The notes beneath the pieces were generated by a model. It had not been told where the DNA came from. It saw only the letters and a list, made by a program, of their open reading frames with translations, and did not search any database. From the NCBI GenBank assembly GCA_964454745.1, contig CAYVUI010000009.1, forward strand, positions 1 through 56,843: a stretch of 56,843 nt of DNA. The letters run 5' to 3'. This document shows, one piece after another, positions 15,245 through 24,068 of this stretch; within the stretch, counting starts at the first letter, position 1; every line of letters begins with the position of its first letter. The stretch is from CAYVUI01 sp964454745. GTDB lineage: Bacteria > Planctomycetota > Phycisphaerae > Sedimentisphaerales > Anaerohalosphaeraceae. Both the position numbers and the translations under genes were made by a program.

Positions 15245-18235
15245 ATGAAAAAAGACGTTTTTACTCCCTGGTGGTTGATTTTGATCATCTTTGTTTGTCC
15301 TCTATGGGCCCGGGGAGATTTTAACGAGGACGGATTAATCGATGAACTTGATTTTGCCTGGCTTGCGGCTGAATGGACTGTTTGTAACGATCCTTTGGGG
15401 GGCAATTGTGGGTCCCCCGTGACCGCTTTTGAGCATCCCAGAGCCGATTTAACCGCGGATTGCGCTGTGAATTCAGAGGATTACGCGGCACTGGCGCGGG
15501 TCTGGCTCAAAGAGAATACCGGGGCTGGAGTTGAAGGTTTTCCACTGCCTGAGATTTACTTTCCGTTTGAAGGACCCGATGCAGGGATTGATTCTCTGTG
15601 CTGGAAGAACTTTGGAACGGCAGGATATGGCGAATCGCCATGCTGTTTGGGCAGCGGAGGAAGCCATATTCCCACCGTAAGTCTAAATCCGGCAGTAAAG
15701 GGCCGCAGCTTCGATGGCAGCGAGATGGTGTCTCAAACGGCTGAGAATACCTATACATGGGGAGAGACGGGAATCAATACCGAATTGGAAAATGCATTGA
15801 TCAACGCCGAGTCCTTCACAATTACGATGTGGATCCGGGGCAACAACCCTTATTCGACACTTTCACGACTCTTAAAAACATCTGGCCTGGATCTCCTGCA
15901 CAGTGACACGCACATTTCGCTTCGAGTCGATACCGCCACGGCAGGGGCACAATGGTATTCATCTACCAATGTATTTGATTGTGAGGATCGCTGGTTGTTT
16001 ATCGCTATTACCTATGACGGCAATACGTCAGAAAATCAATTGAAATTTTATTATGGAGATTTGTCCACAGCCGTACAGCCCGATACGGTTCATAATGCCA
16101 ATCACGGAGCGATCGATCCAGACGGATATGGAGCAATGGTTACTGTAGGGAACATCGGCTCTGCGGGCAGCCGTCCATTTCGAGGATGGATTGATGAGCT
16201 GCGAATCTGGACCTCCCATGACAGCCAGGATTCAGCAGTATTGGATTTACCCATGCTCGAAGAAGTCCGCAGCTATGATCTAAACGGTTTGCAGGTGATT
16301 TACCCTGAGGTTGTAGAAAACGCGAATGTTTATCTTCCGTTTGAAGGGGAAGATAACGGCCTGGGCAGTGATTGCTGGAAAAACCAGGGAATTACGGCCA
16401 CCGGGGAAGGGGCTCAGTTTACTGGCGCTCGGAGCGGTCCCCTTGCGACCGTAACCCCAAGCGGACTCAAGGGCCAGGCAATGGACACATCCTTTTTTAC
16501 CCCGAATCAATCCGCAAATGTGTATTACTGGGGGCTCAAGGGCAGTGGCGAAACAGCACTGGAACAGGCTTTGAACGGCTCGCAGACAATGACGATTTCA
16601 GGCTGGTTTTACTCCACGGCCTCTACGAATACCAACGGAGTGGTAATGTATTCTACTCCCCTGGTGTTGATACATAAGGACCACTGGGCAACATTCAAGA
16701 CAGAATCTTCGCCGTGGTTTAACACATCAAGTGGCTCTATGGAGGCGCGGGGGGTATGGCGGTTTTTTGCGGTTACTCTTGACGCAACGAAAGCCAGTGA
16801 AAACGTGACGCTTTATACGGGCTCAGAAGGTTCTTCCGTCGCGATGGAGCAGAAATACAGTTACGATTTCGGGCCTGACGGGATCGCTGGTGACATGTTC
16901 TTTGGTTTGGGGTTTGGGTACCCCACCGGCAGCGTGGACAATCCTTTCGTAGGGTATCTTGATGAAGTCCGAATTTGGAATGACAGTCAAGGTGATTCGG
17001 GTTTGTTAAGCCTGGATGAACTTGAACAGGTTCGATTGTATGATACAGGGCAGCAGATTACCGAGCCCCTTTCTTATTTAAAGCTGCATATCCCGGAGGA
17101 TATTAAGGATCTGCCCACGCTGGATTCACAGAAATATACAGTCTGGGAACCGAGCGGCTGGGAAGATTATACGTATGTTCATAATGCGATTGTAAGTTAC
17201 TGGAAAGGACGACTATACGTCTCCTGGCATTCGAACAAACGAGGAGAATGGTCTCCGAAATCCAAGGGGCTGGTCGCATCGGCTCCGATTGATGATCTTA
17301 CGAACTGGACCGAGCCGGTGGACCTTGGAGCAATGGACGAGGAAACGTTTTTGATTTACATGCGGAACCGTTTCAGTCTTGGATACAGTAAGGAATATAT
17401 CGTGACGACGATCCCGCGGCTGATGCACGCGACGGAGAATCGCCTGTATGTATGGATCAGCGGTTACGTAATTCCTGAGCAAGAGGCGCTGCTGGAGGAG
17501 ATCCAGCCGTATTCTCTTCCTGGAGTAAAGAGTGTGGGACGCATTTTCTATACGGAAGATCCTGCGGGACAAATCTGGCATGAAGTACCGCTGACTCAGA
17601 TGGACGATTACGAACATCAGCAGGGTATGGAAATTCGACATTACGGAAGCAATCATCATTTTGCACGGCTGCGGGACGGCCGGCTGATGAGTGCGCACAT
17701 GGTTGGGCCGGCGTTTACCAGCGATCCGAGCGGGCTGACAAACTGGAATTTCAGATCGGTGGATATGGGCGGTCTTCCTTCGTGGCATGAGCCTGCCGCT
17801 TACGAAGGGCCGGATGGAGCCCTGCACTGGATCTTGCGGAAATATGACCATATTTCTCACTCGTACAGTCTCGACGATGGAGAGACGTGGTCTGTGGTTG
17901 AGACACAGCCGGATTTCCCGGATAATCCGGGCAATAAGGAATTCGGGACATTTCCAAACGGATGGGCTTGGTATGTAGGCAACCCGGTTCCGTTTTCCCC
18001 GCGGACAAACCTGGTGCTGGGGATCAGTGAGGACGGATGGAACTTCAATAAAAATTACCTGGTTCGCTGGGAACCCTGGCGGCAGTTATACCCGCATGAA
18101 GCCAAGGGGCATCAGCCCGGATATGAATATCCATGCGCCCAATATCTTTGCGGAAAAATGTATATTGTGTACTCGCATGTGAGAGATTTTGTAGAGCTAA
18201 TCGTTGTCGATGTTTCGGATATTCTCGGTGAATAA
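15245..18235 (+). CDS. Secreted multidomain protein: dockerin-like x2, LamG x2, BNR-type beta-propeller
   Basis: A 996-residue exported protein. I start at the ATG giving signal peptide MKKDVFTPWWLILIIFVCPLWARG; a TTG 162 bases upstream is open but would bury that signal. Order: two dockerin-like loops (DFNEDGLIDELDFAWLAAEW and DLTADCAVNSEDYAALARVW, about 25-95), two LamG modules (about 105-345, ending LEEVRSYD; about 350-595, ending LEQVRLYD) and a propeller of about 400 residues with SLDDGETW and SEDGWNF. The propeller matches the next three genes (VWEPSGWEDYTYVHN; NHHFARLRDGRLMSAHM; SWHEPAAYEGPDG). The fold suits exo-glycosidases or lyases; the reaction is unassigned. Lectin modules probably tether it to substrate. 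Confidence 0.85.
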   Translation: MKKDVFTPWWLILIIFVCPLWARGDFNEDGLIDELDFAWLAAEWTVCNDPLGGNCGSPVTAFEHPRADLTADCAVNSEDYAALARVWLKENTGAGVEGFPLPEIYFPFEGPDAGIDSLCWKNFGTAGYGESPCCLGSGGSHIPTVSLNPAVKGRSFDGSEMVSQTAENTYTWGETGINTELENALINAESFTITMWIRGNNPYSTLSRLLKTSGLDLLHSDTHISLRVDTATAGAQWYSSTNVFDCEDRWLFIAITYDGNTSENQLKFYYGDLSTAVQPDTVHNANHGAIDPDGYGAMVTVGNIGSAGSRPFRGWIDELRIWTSHDSQDSAVLDLPMLEEVRSYDLNGLQVIYPEVVENANVYLPFEGEDNGLGSDCWKNQGITATGEGAQFTGARSGPLATVTPSGLKGQAMDTSFFTPNQSANVYYWGLKGSGETALEQALNGSQTMTISGWFYSTASTNTNGVVMYSTPLVLIHKDHWATFKTESSPWFNTSSGSMEARGVWRFFAVTLDATKASENVTLYTGSEGSSVAMEQKYSYDFGPDGIAGDMFFGLGFGYPTGSVDNPFVGYLDEVRIWNDSQGDSGLLSLDELEQVRLYDTGQQITEPLSYLKLHIPEDIKDLPTLDSQKYTVWEPSGWEDYTYVHNAIVSYWKGRLYVSWHSNKRGEWSPKSKGLVASAPIDDLTNWTEPVDLGAMDEETFLIYMRNRFSLGYSKEYIVTTIPRLMHATENRLYVWISGYVIPEQEALLEEIQPYSLPGVKSVGRIFYTEDPAGQIWHEVPLTQMDDYEHQQGMEIRHYGSNHHFARLRDGRLMSAHMVGPAFTSDPSGLTNWNFRSVDMGGLPSWHEPAAYEGPDGALHWILRKYDHISHSYSLDDGETWSVVETQPDFPDNPGNKEFGTFPNGWAWYVGNPVPFSPRTNLVLGISEDGWNFNKNYLVRWEPWRQLYPHEAKGHQPGYEYPCAQYLCGKMYIVYSHVRDFVELIVVDVSDILGE

Positions 18236-18245
18236 GGCTCAGAAA

Positions 18246-19436
18246 ATGAATAAAATGAAAAAAGGAAATTATTCCCATGTTTTAACGATTTCACTGATTG
18301 CGTTGCTGGCTTTTGCGTTCGTCAGTGAAGCGAACGAAATCTCACTCATCCCGCCGGACGAGATTTTAACTCTTCCAAAGCTTCCTTCCGACCGGATAAG
18401 TGTTTACGAACCCGCAGGTGACTGGGAACTGACGTTTCATCATAATCCGCTGATCATAAAATGGAATGGCGATTTATTTGTTGCCTGGCATGCTTCGTCT
18501 AAAAGCGAGCGGACCCGGCCGGTTTATGGGCGCATTGCAAAATCTTCTGATAATGGCACGACATGGGGCACCCCCTCTGATTTTGCACAGGCTGGAAACG
18601 GGGCGTATGAAACTTACATGAAAAACCGATATGGAATCGCGGCGGGCGCGGCTGTCACAGTCAACACCATGCCGTGGTGTTTTCATGAATATGACGGTAA
18701 GCTATACATATTTTCGAAGGCATGGCTGGAAGTGGGGTCAACAAATTATTGGCGGGGAAGGGTGCATTACACCGAGAACGGAATCGACTGGGTTGAAATT
18801 GACGGGCCGACCCTGGATAGCTACTCGAACTTGAATATCCGTGTTCACTGGAGCAATCACGAGTTTGTCACGCTAAACAACGGAAAGCTCATTGCCGCGT
18901 CCTATGAATCAAGTTACCGGGCTCCGACGACGATGGATACGAGCGGGCTTTCGGGGTGGACCGGCGGCAACATCTCTATTTCTGAGGCATTGGCCGATCC
19001 CGGGGCGTGGCAGGGCGCGGACGGGACGATCCATTACGTTGGAGGTCGCCTTAGAAAGTACCGACATGCATACAGTACCGACAACGGCGCAAACTGGACG
19101 ACGATGACCGAGCAATCAGAATTTCCGTATAACGGCGGAGAATCTTTTGGAAGTCTGCCTGACGGGAGAATCCGATACCTGGGAACGCCGATGTCGTATT
19201 CACAGCAGAGTCCGCTGGTTTTGGCGATCAGTGACGATGGGTGGAATTTCACCGATATGTATATCATACGCGATGAGATATTCGAACAGAAATACCCGTG
19301 GCCTTACAAGGGATTTCGCCCCGGGTTTGAATATCCACACGGAATCGTGGACGGACAAACGCTTTATGTGGTTTACAGTGTTTGCCGAGACCGCATCGAG
19401 CTTAGCCGGGTAGATATCAGTTCTTTGCTTGAGTGA
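18246..19436 (+). CDS. Secreted BNR-type beta-propeller protein, tandem paralogue
   Basis: A 396-residue exported protein. The chosen ATG lies 10 bases after the upstream stop and gives MNKMKKGNYSHVLTISLIALLAFAFVSEA as signal peptide. The mature part is one propeller with Asp-box-like motifs SSDNGTTW, TENGIDW, STDNGANW and SDDGWNF. Blocks shared with the neighbours include LPKLPS.R at the N-terminus, NHEFVTLNNGKL, GAWQGADGTIHYV and the GFRPGFEYPHGI..GQTLYVVY end. It has no lectin or dockerin module, unlike the preceding protein. Likely a secreted or periplasmic glycan-active enzyme of the sialidase fold; substrate unknown. It is closest to the product of 20796. Confidence 0.82.
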   Translation: MNKMKKGNYSHVLTISLIALLAFAFVSEANEISLIPPDEILTLPKLPSDRISVYEPAGDWELTFHHNPLIIKWNGDLFVAWHASSKSERTRPVYGRIAKSSDNGTTWGTPSDFAQAGNGAYETYMKNRYGIAAGAAVTVNTMPWCFHEYDGKLYIFSKAWLEVGSTNYWRGRVHYTENGIDWVEIDGPTLDSYSNLNIRVHWSNHEFVTLNNGKLIAASYESSYRAPTTMDTSGLSGWTGGNISISEALADPGAWQGADGTIHYVGGRLRKYRHAYSTDNGANWTTMTEQSEFPYNGGESFGSLPDGRIRYLGTPMSYSQQSPLVLAISDDGWNFTDMYIIRDEIFEQKYPWPYKGFRPGFEYPHGIVDGQTLYVVYSVCRDRIELSRVDISSLLE

Positions 19437-19495
19437 CGATGAGCCGTTTATAACACGCGTGGAAACCGAAGGAACCCATAGATAAAGGAGAAAAC

Positions 19496-20779
19496 ATGGG
19501 CTGCATCCGTTTGTGCACACTGATTCTTTTGATTCATTTGGTGAGCGTATTCGCGGAAAGTGAAAAACCAAAAACGTCATCCGAAAAAACAGATAAAGAG
19601 ACAAAGGAGATCAAACTTGTCCTTCCGGAGAACATTCTCAATTTACCGAGGGCGACCTCCGTTCGATATAAAGTATGGGAGCCCACAGGCTGGGAGGATT
19701 TTACCTATCTGCACAATACGATCGTGAGCTATTGCAACGGAAGGATTTACGTTGCCTGGCATGCGACCAAACGAGGTGAACATTCACGGGTATATATTGA
19801 TAAGGTAGCTTCTGCCCCTTTGGACGATCTGAACAACTGGACTGAACCGGTGATCTGTTCAATACCCAATAACGATGTATTTCTTGACTATATGCATAAG
19901 CGTTTCCAATGGCCAAAGGAAGTCCCCTATAAAATCAATAACGTCCCCCGGGCACTGCATACGGTCGGAGACCGGATTTATATGTTCGTAACCGCAATGG
20001 CGTGGCCTGATTTTGATTCCATGACGACGGATCGTCAGCCGTTTTTGTCGAACAAGGCACATTCCGAGGGGCGTGTCTTCTATTGCGATGACCCCGGGGG
20101 ACTGGACTGGAAGGAAATGCCTCCGGAAAAGGTCGAAAACCTCGAAAAGAATCACGGATTTGTGATTCGCGATTACGTGACGAATCATCATTTCATTCCC
20201 TTAAGCGACGGGCGAATCATGGCTGCGCACATGCACGGAGCCCCAATCACAAAAGATCAGACGGGTCTGACCGGATGGAACAAACCCGATCAGCCGGTGC
20301 CCATCCCACGATGGCATGAACCGGCGGCCTATGAAGGACCCGACGGTGTACTCCACTGGGTGATTCGAAGCGGAACGTACCCGGATATTGAATATGTCAT
20401 GCATGCGTACAGCGAAGATCGGGGCGAAACGTGGACAAAACTTAAATACCAGTATGGATTCACCGACAATCCTGGCAACAAGGAATTCGGGATGTTCCCC
20501 AACGGCTGGGTGTGGTGTGTTTCCAACCCGATGCCGTTTTCACCGCGAACGCACCTGGTTCTTAGCATCAGCAGGGATGGCTGGACATTTAATAATAATT
20601 ATCTCGTTCGCTGGGAACCCTGGAAACAGATTTATCCCGCCCAGGCGAAGGGGCATCAACCGGGCTATGAATACCCCAGTGCATGCTATCACGGAGGCAA
20701 GCTGTATATTACCTATTCTCATTTACGAGACTTTGTGGAATTAGCCGTAGTGGATGTTTCGCAGATACTCAAGCCATAA
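19496..20779 (+). CDS. Secreted BNR-type beta-propeller protein, tandem paralogue
   Basis: A 427-residue exported protein with signal peptide MGCIRLCTLILLIHLVSVFAES and a charged linker (KPKTSSEKTDKETKE) before the propeller. GGAGAAAAC sits just before the ATG. Motifs: YKVWEPTGWEDFTYLHN, VAWHATKRGEHS, NHHFIPLSDGRIMAAHM, RWHEPAAYEGPDGVLHW, SEDRGETW, SRDGWTF and VRWEPWKQIYP. It is nearest to the propeller part of the 15245 protein, so the cluster alternates two subtypes (15245/19496 and 18246/20796). Fold assignment is good; enzymatic activity is inferred only. Confidence 0.82.
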   Translation: MGCIRLCTLILLIHLVSVFAESEKPKTSSEKTDKETKEIKLVLPENILNLPRATSVRYKVWEPTGWEDFTYLHNTIVSYCNGRIYVAWHATKRGEHSRVYIDKVASAPLDDLNNWTEPVICSIPNNDVFLDYMHKRFQWPKEVPYKINNVPRALHTVGDRIYMFVTAMAWPDFDSMTTDRQPFLSNKAHSEGRVFYCDDPGGLDWKEMPPEKVENLEKNHGFVIRDYVTNHHFIPLSDGRIMAAHMHGAPITKDQTGLTGWNKPDQPVPIPRWHEPAAYEGPDGVLHWVIRSGTYPDIEYVMHAYSEDRGETWTKLKYQYGFTDNPGNKEFGMFPNGWVWCVSNPMPFSPRTHLVLSISRDGWTFNNNYLVRWEPWKQIYPAQAKGHQPGYEYPSACYHGGKLYITYSHLRDFVELAVVDVSQILKP

Positions 20780-20795
20780 ATGGAGGAAAGAATTT

Positions 20796-21983
20796 ATGCG
20801 ATATTTTCTTTTGACTTTTGTTGCCTTTCTTCTTGCCACTGGATGCGGTTTTTCAGAGCAGAAGGAAATTACCCTGCCCCTGCCGGATCCGATCACGTCC
20901 GCACCGAAACTTCCGAGTATACGTGTCACCATTTACGCGCCGGATGGATGGGACCAAATGACCTTTCACGACAAACCTACGATTACCGAGTGGAAAGACC
21001 AATTGTTTGTGGCATGGACTGCGGCAAAGAGAAGTGAAAAAAGCAGACCGACTCACGGGTTTATTTCTTACAGTTCAGACAAAGGGCACACCTGGTCGAA
21101 ACCCGAGGAAACCGCGAAGAACGGCAATCGGGCGTATGTGCAATATATGAGAAAGAAATTTCCGATTCCCCCTCAGGCCCAACTGATCGTATGTGTCCGG
21201 CCAGTGGGTTTCCATGAAATTGACGGAGATTTATATTTCTTTCAGAAAGCCTGGGTTCAATATGAAAAGCCGGACGGACGAGTGGAATCATTTAGTTCGG
21301 GACGGTTGTTCAAGACATCCAACGGCAAACAATGGGTTGAGATTTCCCCCACCGAGCTCGACAAAAAGGTGGATGAGACAATCCGGCGGCACTGGATGGC
21401 ACATCGATTTGTGAAACTGGATAACGGGAACCTGTTGGCGCCGACCATCAGCAATCAAATGCGAGCCCCGTTCACCAAAGACCTGGATGGGTTAACCGGA
21501 TGGGAGGGAACGCATATTCCGATGGAGCAGAAAATTGTAGACCCCTTTGCCTGGCAGGGACCGGACGGAATCGTTCACTTTGTCGCGGGCCGTTTGAGCA
21601 GGACTTGGCACGCATATTCCAAAGATAACGGGAAAACCTGGACCCCACTGATGCGACAGTCCCAATTTACAGACAACAACGGAGGGCTGATTTTCGGCAA
21701 GCTTCCCGATGGGAGTATTTTCTATGTAGGTACTCCACTGGAATACAGCCAACGATGTCCACTGCTGTTTGCCCGCAGCAAAGACGGCTGGAATTTTGGA
21801 CAGCTTTGCCAAATTCGGTGGGAACCGTTTTATCGAAAATATCCCTGGCCTTACAAAGGATATCGTCCGGGCTATGAGTTTCCCGATGCCATATACGCAA
21901 ATGACAGGCTCTATGTGGTTTACGCCTTGTGCCGGGATGAAATCGAACTTAGTATTGTAGACGTCCGGAACATGCTTGACTGA
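20796..21983 (+). CDS. Lipoprotein BNR-type beta-propeller, tandem paralogue
   Basis: A 395-residue protein started at the ATG preceded by GGAGG; a longer frame from 20754 overlaps the previous gene and hides the signal. The N-terminus MRYFLLTFVAFLLATGC carries a lipobox (LATGC), so the mature protein should be lipid-anchored at Cys17. Propeller motifs: SSDKGHTW, SKDNGKTW, SKDGWNF, HRFVKLDNGNLLAP, FAWQGPDGIVHFV and GYRPGYEFPDAI. Its closest relative is the 18246 product. Lipid anchoring separates it from the three freely secreted paralogues and may keep the last trimming step near the importer encoded next. Confidence 0.83.
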   Translation: MRYFLLTFVAFLLATGCGFSEQKEITLPLPDPITSAPKLPSIRVTIYAPDGWDQMTFHDKPTITEWKDQLFVAWTAAKRSEKSRPTHGFISYSSDKGHTWSKPEETAKNGNRAYVQYMRKKFPIPPQAQLIVCVRPVGFHEIDGDLYFFQKAWVQYEKPDGRVESFSSGRLFKTSNGKQWVEISPTELDKKVDETIRRHWMAHRFVKLDNGNLLAPTISNQMRAPFTKDLDGLTGWEGTHIPMEQKIVDPFAWQGPDGIVHFVAGRLSRTWHAYSKDNGKTWTPLMRQSQFTDNNGGLIFGKLPDGSIFYVGTPLEYSQRCPLLFARSKDGWNFGQLCQIRWEPFYRKYPWPYKGYRPGYEFPDAIYANDRLYVVYALCRDEIELSIVDVRNMLD

Positions 21984-22070
21984 ATCCAAAAAGCTATCGA
22001 GTTGAATATTCGTAGAATTCGTTTCAAAATAGTAAACCCTATAAAGCAAATCCCCGAATAAGGAGTGGTC

Positions 22071-24056
22071 GTGCAGCATCTGAACCTCATCGATTATATT
22101 GTGATTATCGGTTATCTCGGCATTCTGATTGGTCTGGGTATTTATCTGAAGAAAAAAGCGGCGGCATCGCTTGAAGATTATTTTCTCGGCGGGCGGTCGC
22201 TCCCCTGGTGGGCGCTGGGAATTTCCGGGATGGCTTCATTTCTCGACGCAGCGGGAACGATGCTCATCGTTTCGTTCTTATTTATCATGGGCCCCAAGGG
22301 TTTATATGTGGAATTTCGCGGCGGAGCCGTCCTGGCCCTGGCGATTATGATGCTGTGGACCGGGAAATGGTGCCGCCGTTCAGGATGTATCACCGGGGCC
22401 GAATGGATGCGTTTTCGTTTTGGTGACGGTCCGGGTGGTCAGTTTGCCCGCACCGTATCCGCATTTGCACGTCTGATTGGAACGATAGGCATGCTTGGAT
22501 TACTAATAAAAGGGTCGGGCATTTTCCTGGCCCTGTTTCTTCCTTGGGAACCCTGGATATGTGCGTTGGTTTTGGTTATTCTCGCAACGCTCTATACGAT
22601 GCTTAGCGGGTTTTACGGTGTGGTCTTTACTGATATTTTTCAGTCATTTATTATTGTGATCGCCGTAATCGGAATTACGGTTCTGGCGATGACCAAAGTT
22701 ACGGACGTTGGTTCGCTCAGTGACCTCGCAGAAAATATTACCGGAAATTCCAACTGGTCCTCTTCACGATTGCAATGGAAGACGGAAACTCCCGCAGGAT
22801 ATGAAGCGTATAGTGCAATCGGAATGTTTGTCCTGTTTTATATTGTCAAGCAGTTGTTTCACGGCTCCGCCGGAGGAGACGATCCAAAGTTTTTTGGTGC
22901 ACGCAATGACCGTGAATGCGGAATGCTCACCCTGACATGGATTACCACCATGATGGTTCGATGGCCGATGATTATGGGGTTTGCCGTCCTGGGGATTTTC
23001 CTGGTAGCAGATCTATTTCCCAATCCCGAGGTTTTGAGCCAGGCCTCAGAATTGATTCAGCAGCACGCCGGGCCAGTGACCAAGGTGCAATGGGACAGTA
23101 CCCTCGCTTCAGTCATGCACCATCCTGAGCAGTACGCGGATGCGTTATCAGGAGGGTTGCAGGGGCTTTTGGGCGAAAACTGGCAGATGAAACTTCACCT
23201 GGTCAGCTACGAAGGAACGGCGAATCCGGAGAAAATCCTACCTGCTGTAATCCTTTTTAATATACCGCGCGGCTTGCGGGGCATGCTGATTGTAGCCCTT
23301 CTGGCAGCGACGATGTCTACTTTTGATTCGTATCTTAATATGGCCACAGGGTTTTTTACACGAGACCTGTACCAGCGTTATATTCGACCCACTGCCAAAA
23401 ATAAGGAGCTGATCTTTGCTTCCTACGCGTGTGGAGCGGCAATTGTCTTCTTTGCGTTTCTCTTTGCATACACGGTAGAAAGCATCAATGATATCTGGGG
23501 ATGGTTGATGATGGGCCTCGGTGCCGGACTGCTCATTCCCCGATTCATACGTTTCTACTGGTGGCGATTTAATGGCGGCGGTTTTGCGATCGGTATGCTT
23601 GCCGGGGTAATCAGTGCTGTCATTCAACGGATTTTCTGGCCGGGCCTCGACGAAAGGTTGCAGTTTTTAATTCTTGCCACGGTCGGACTCACCGGGGCGA
23701 TCGTCGGGACCTTGATGACCGCGCCAACCAAGCCGGAAATCCTCGAAAAGTTTTACCTTCAGACGAGACCTTTCGGTTTCTGGGGGCCACTGAAAAAGAA
23801 ACTCCCTCTTGAAGCACAAAAAGCAATCAACCGGGAACATTTTTACGATATTATATCCCTTCCCTTTGTCGGAACATGGCAAGTCACATTATTTTTGCTG
23901 CCGATGCAGCTGGTCATCAAAGATTACAAATCACTTGCAATAACCCTCGTCATCTTCCTGTTTTCAATGATAGGAATGTACTTCTTCTGGTATCGAAATT
24001 TGCCTAAAGACAATTTTCACGTCCCAGGCTTGGCTGATGAAACTATCAATGCATAA
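22071..24056 (+). CDS. Sodium:solute symporter (SSS family)
   Basis: A 661-residue integral membrane protein with about thirteen or more hydrophobic helices. The start is a GTG placed five bases after AGGAG; another GTG six bases upstream would overlap that ribosome site. The N-terminal region has the SSS hallmark GLGIYLKKKAAASLEDYFLGGRSLPWWALG, given here in pieces: DYFLGGR and LPWWALGISGMASFLDAAG. RGLRGMLIVALLAATMSTFDSYLNMATG matches the conserved SSS sodium-site helix. It would import a sugar, sugar acid or sialic acid with Na+. It lies between the propeller genes and a cytoplasmic sialidase-fold gene 12 bases downstream, which suggests import of an oligosaccharide cleaved inside. Confidence 0.92.
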   Translation: MQHLNLIDYIVIIGYLGILIGLGIYLKKKAAASLEDYFLGGRSLPWWALGISGMASFLDAAGTMLIVSFLFIMGPKGLYVEFRGGAVLALAIMMLWTGKWCRRSGCITGAEWMRFRFGDGPGGQFARTVSAFARLIGTIGMLGLLIKGSGIFLALFLPWEPWICALVLVILATLYTMLSGFYGVVFTDIFQSFIIVIAVIGITVLAMTKVTDVGSLSDLAENITGNSNWSSSRLQWKTETPAGYEAYSAIGMFVLFYIVKQLFHGSAGGDDPKFFGARNDRECGMLTLTWITTMMVRWPMIMGFAVLGIFLVADLFPNPEVLSQASELIQQHAGPVTKVQWDSTLASVMHHPEQYADALSGGLQGLLGENWQMKLHLVSYEGTANPEKILPAVILFNIPRGLRGMLIVALLAATMSTFDSYLNMATGFFTRDLYQRYIRPTAKNKELIFASYACGAAIVFFAFLFAYTVESINDIWGWLMMGLGAGLLIPRFIRFYWWRFNGGGFAIGMLAGVISAVIQRIFWPGLDERLQFLILATVGLTGAIVGTLMTAPTKPEILEKFYLQTRPFGFWGPLKKKLPLEAQKAINREHFYDIISLPFVGTWQVTLFLLPMQLVIKDYKSLAITLVIFLFSMIGMYFFWYRNLPKDNFHVPGLADETINA

Positions 24057-24068
24057 AAGGATATAACA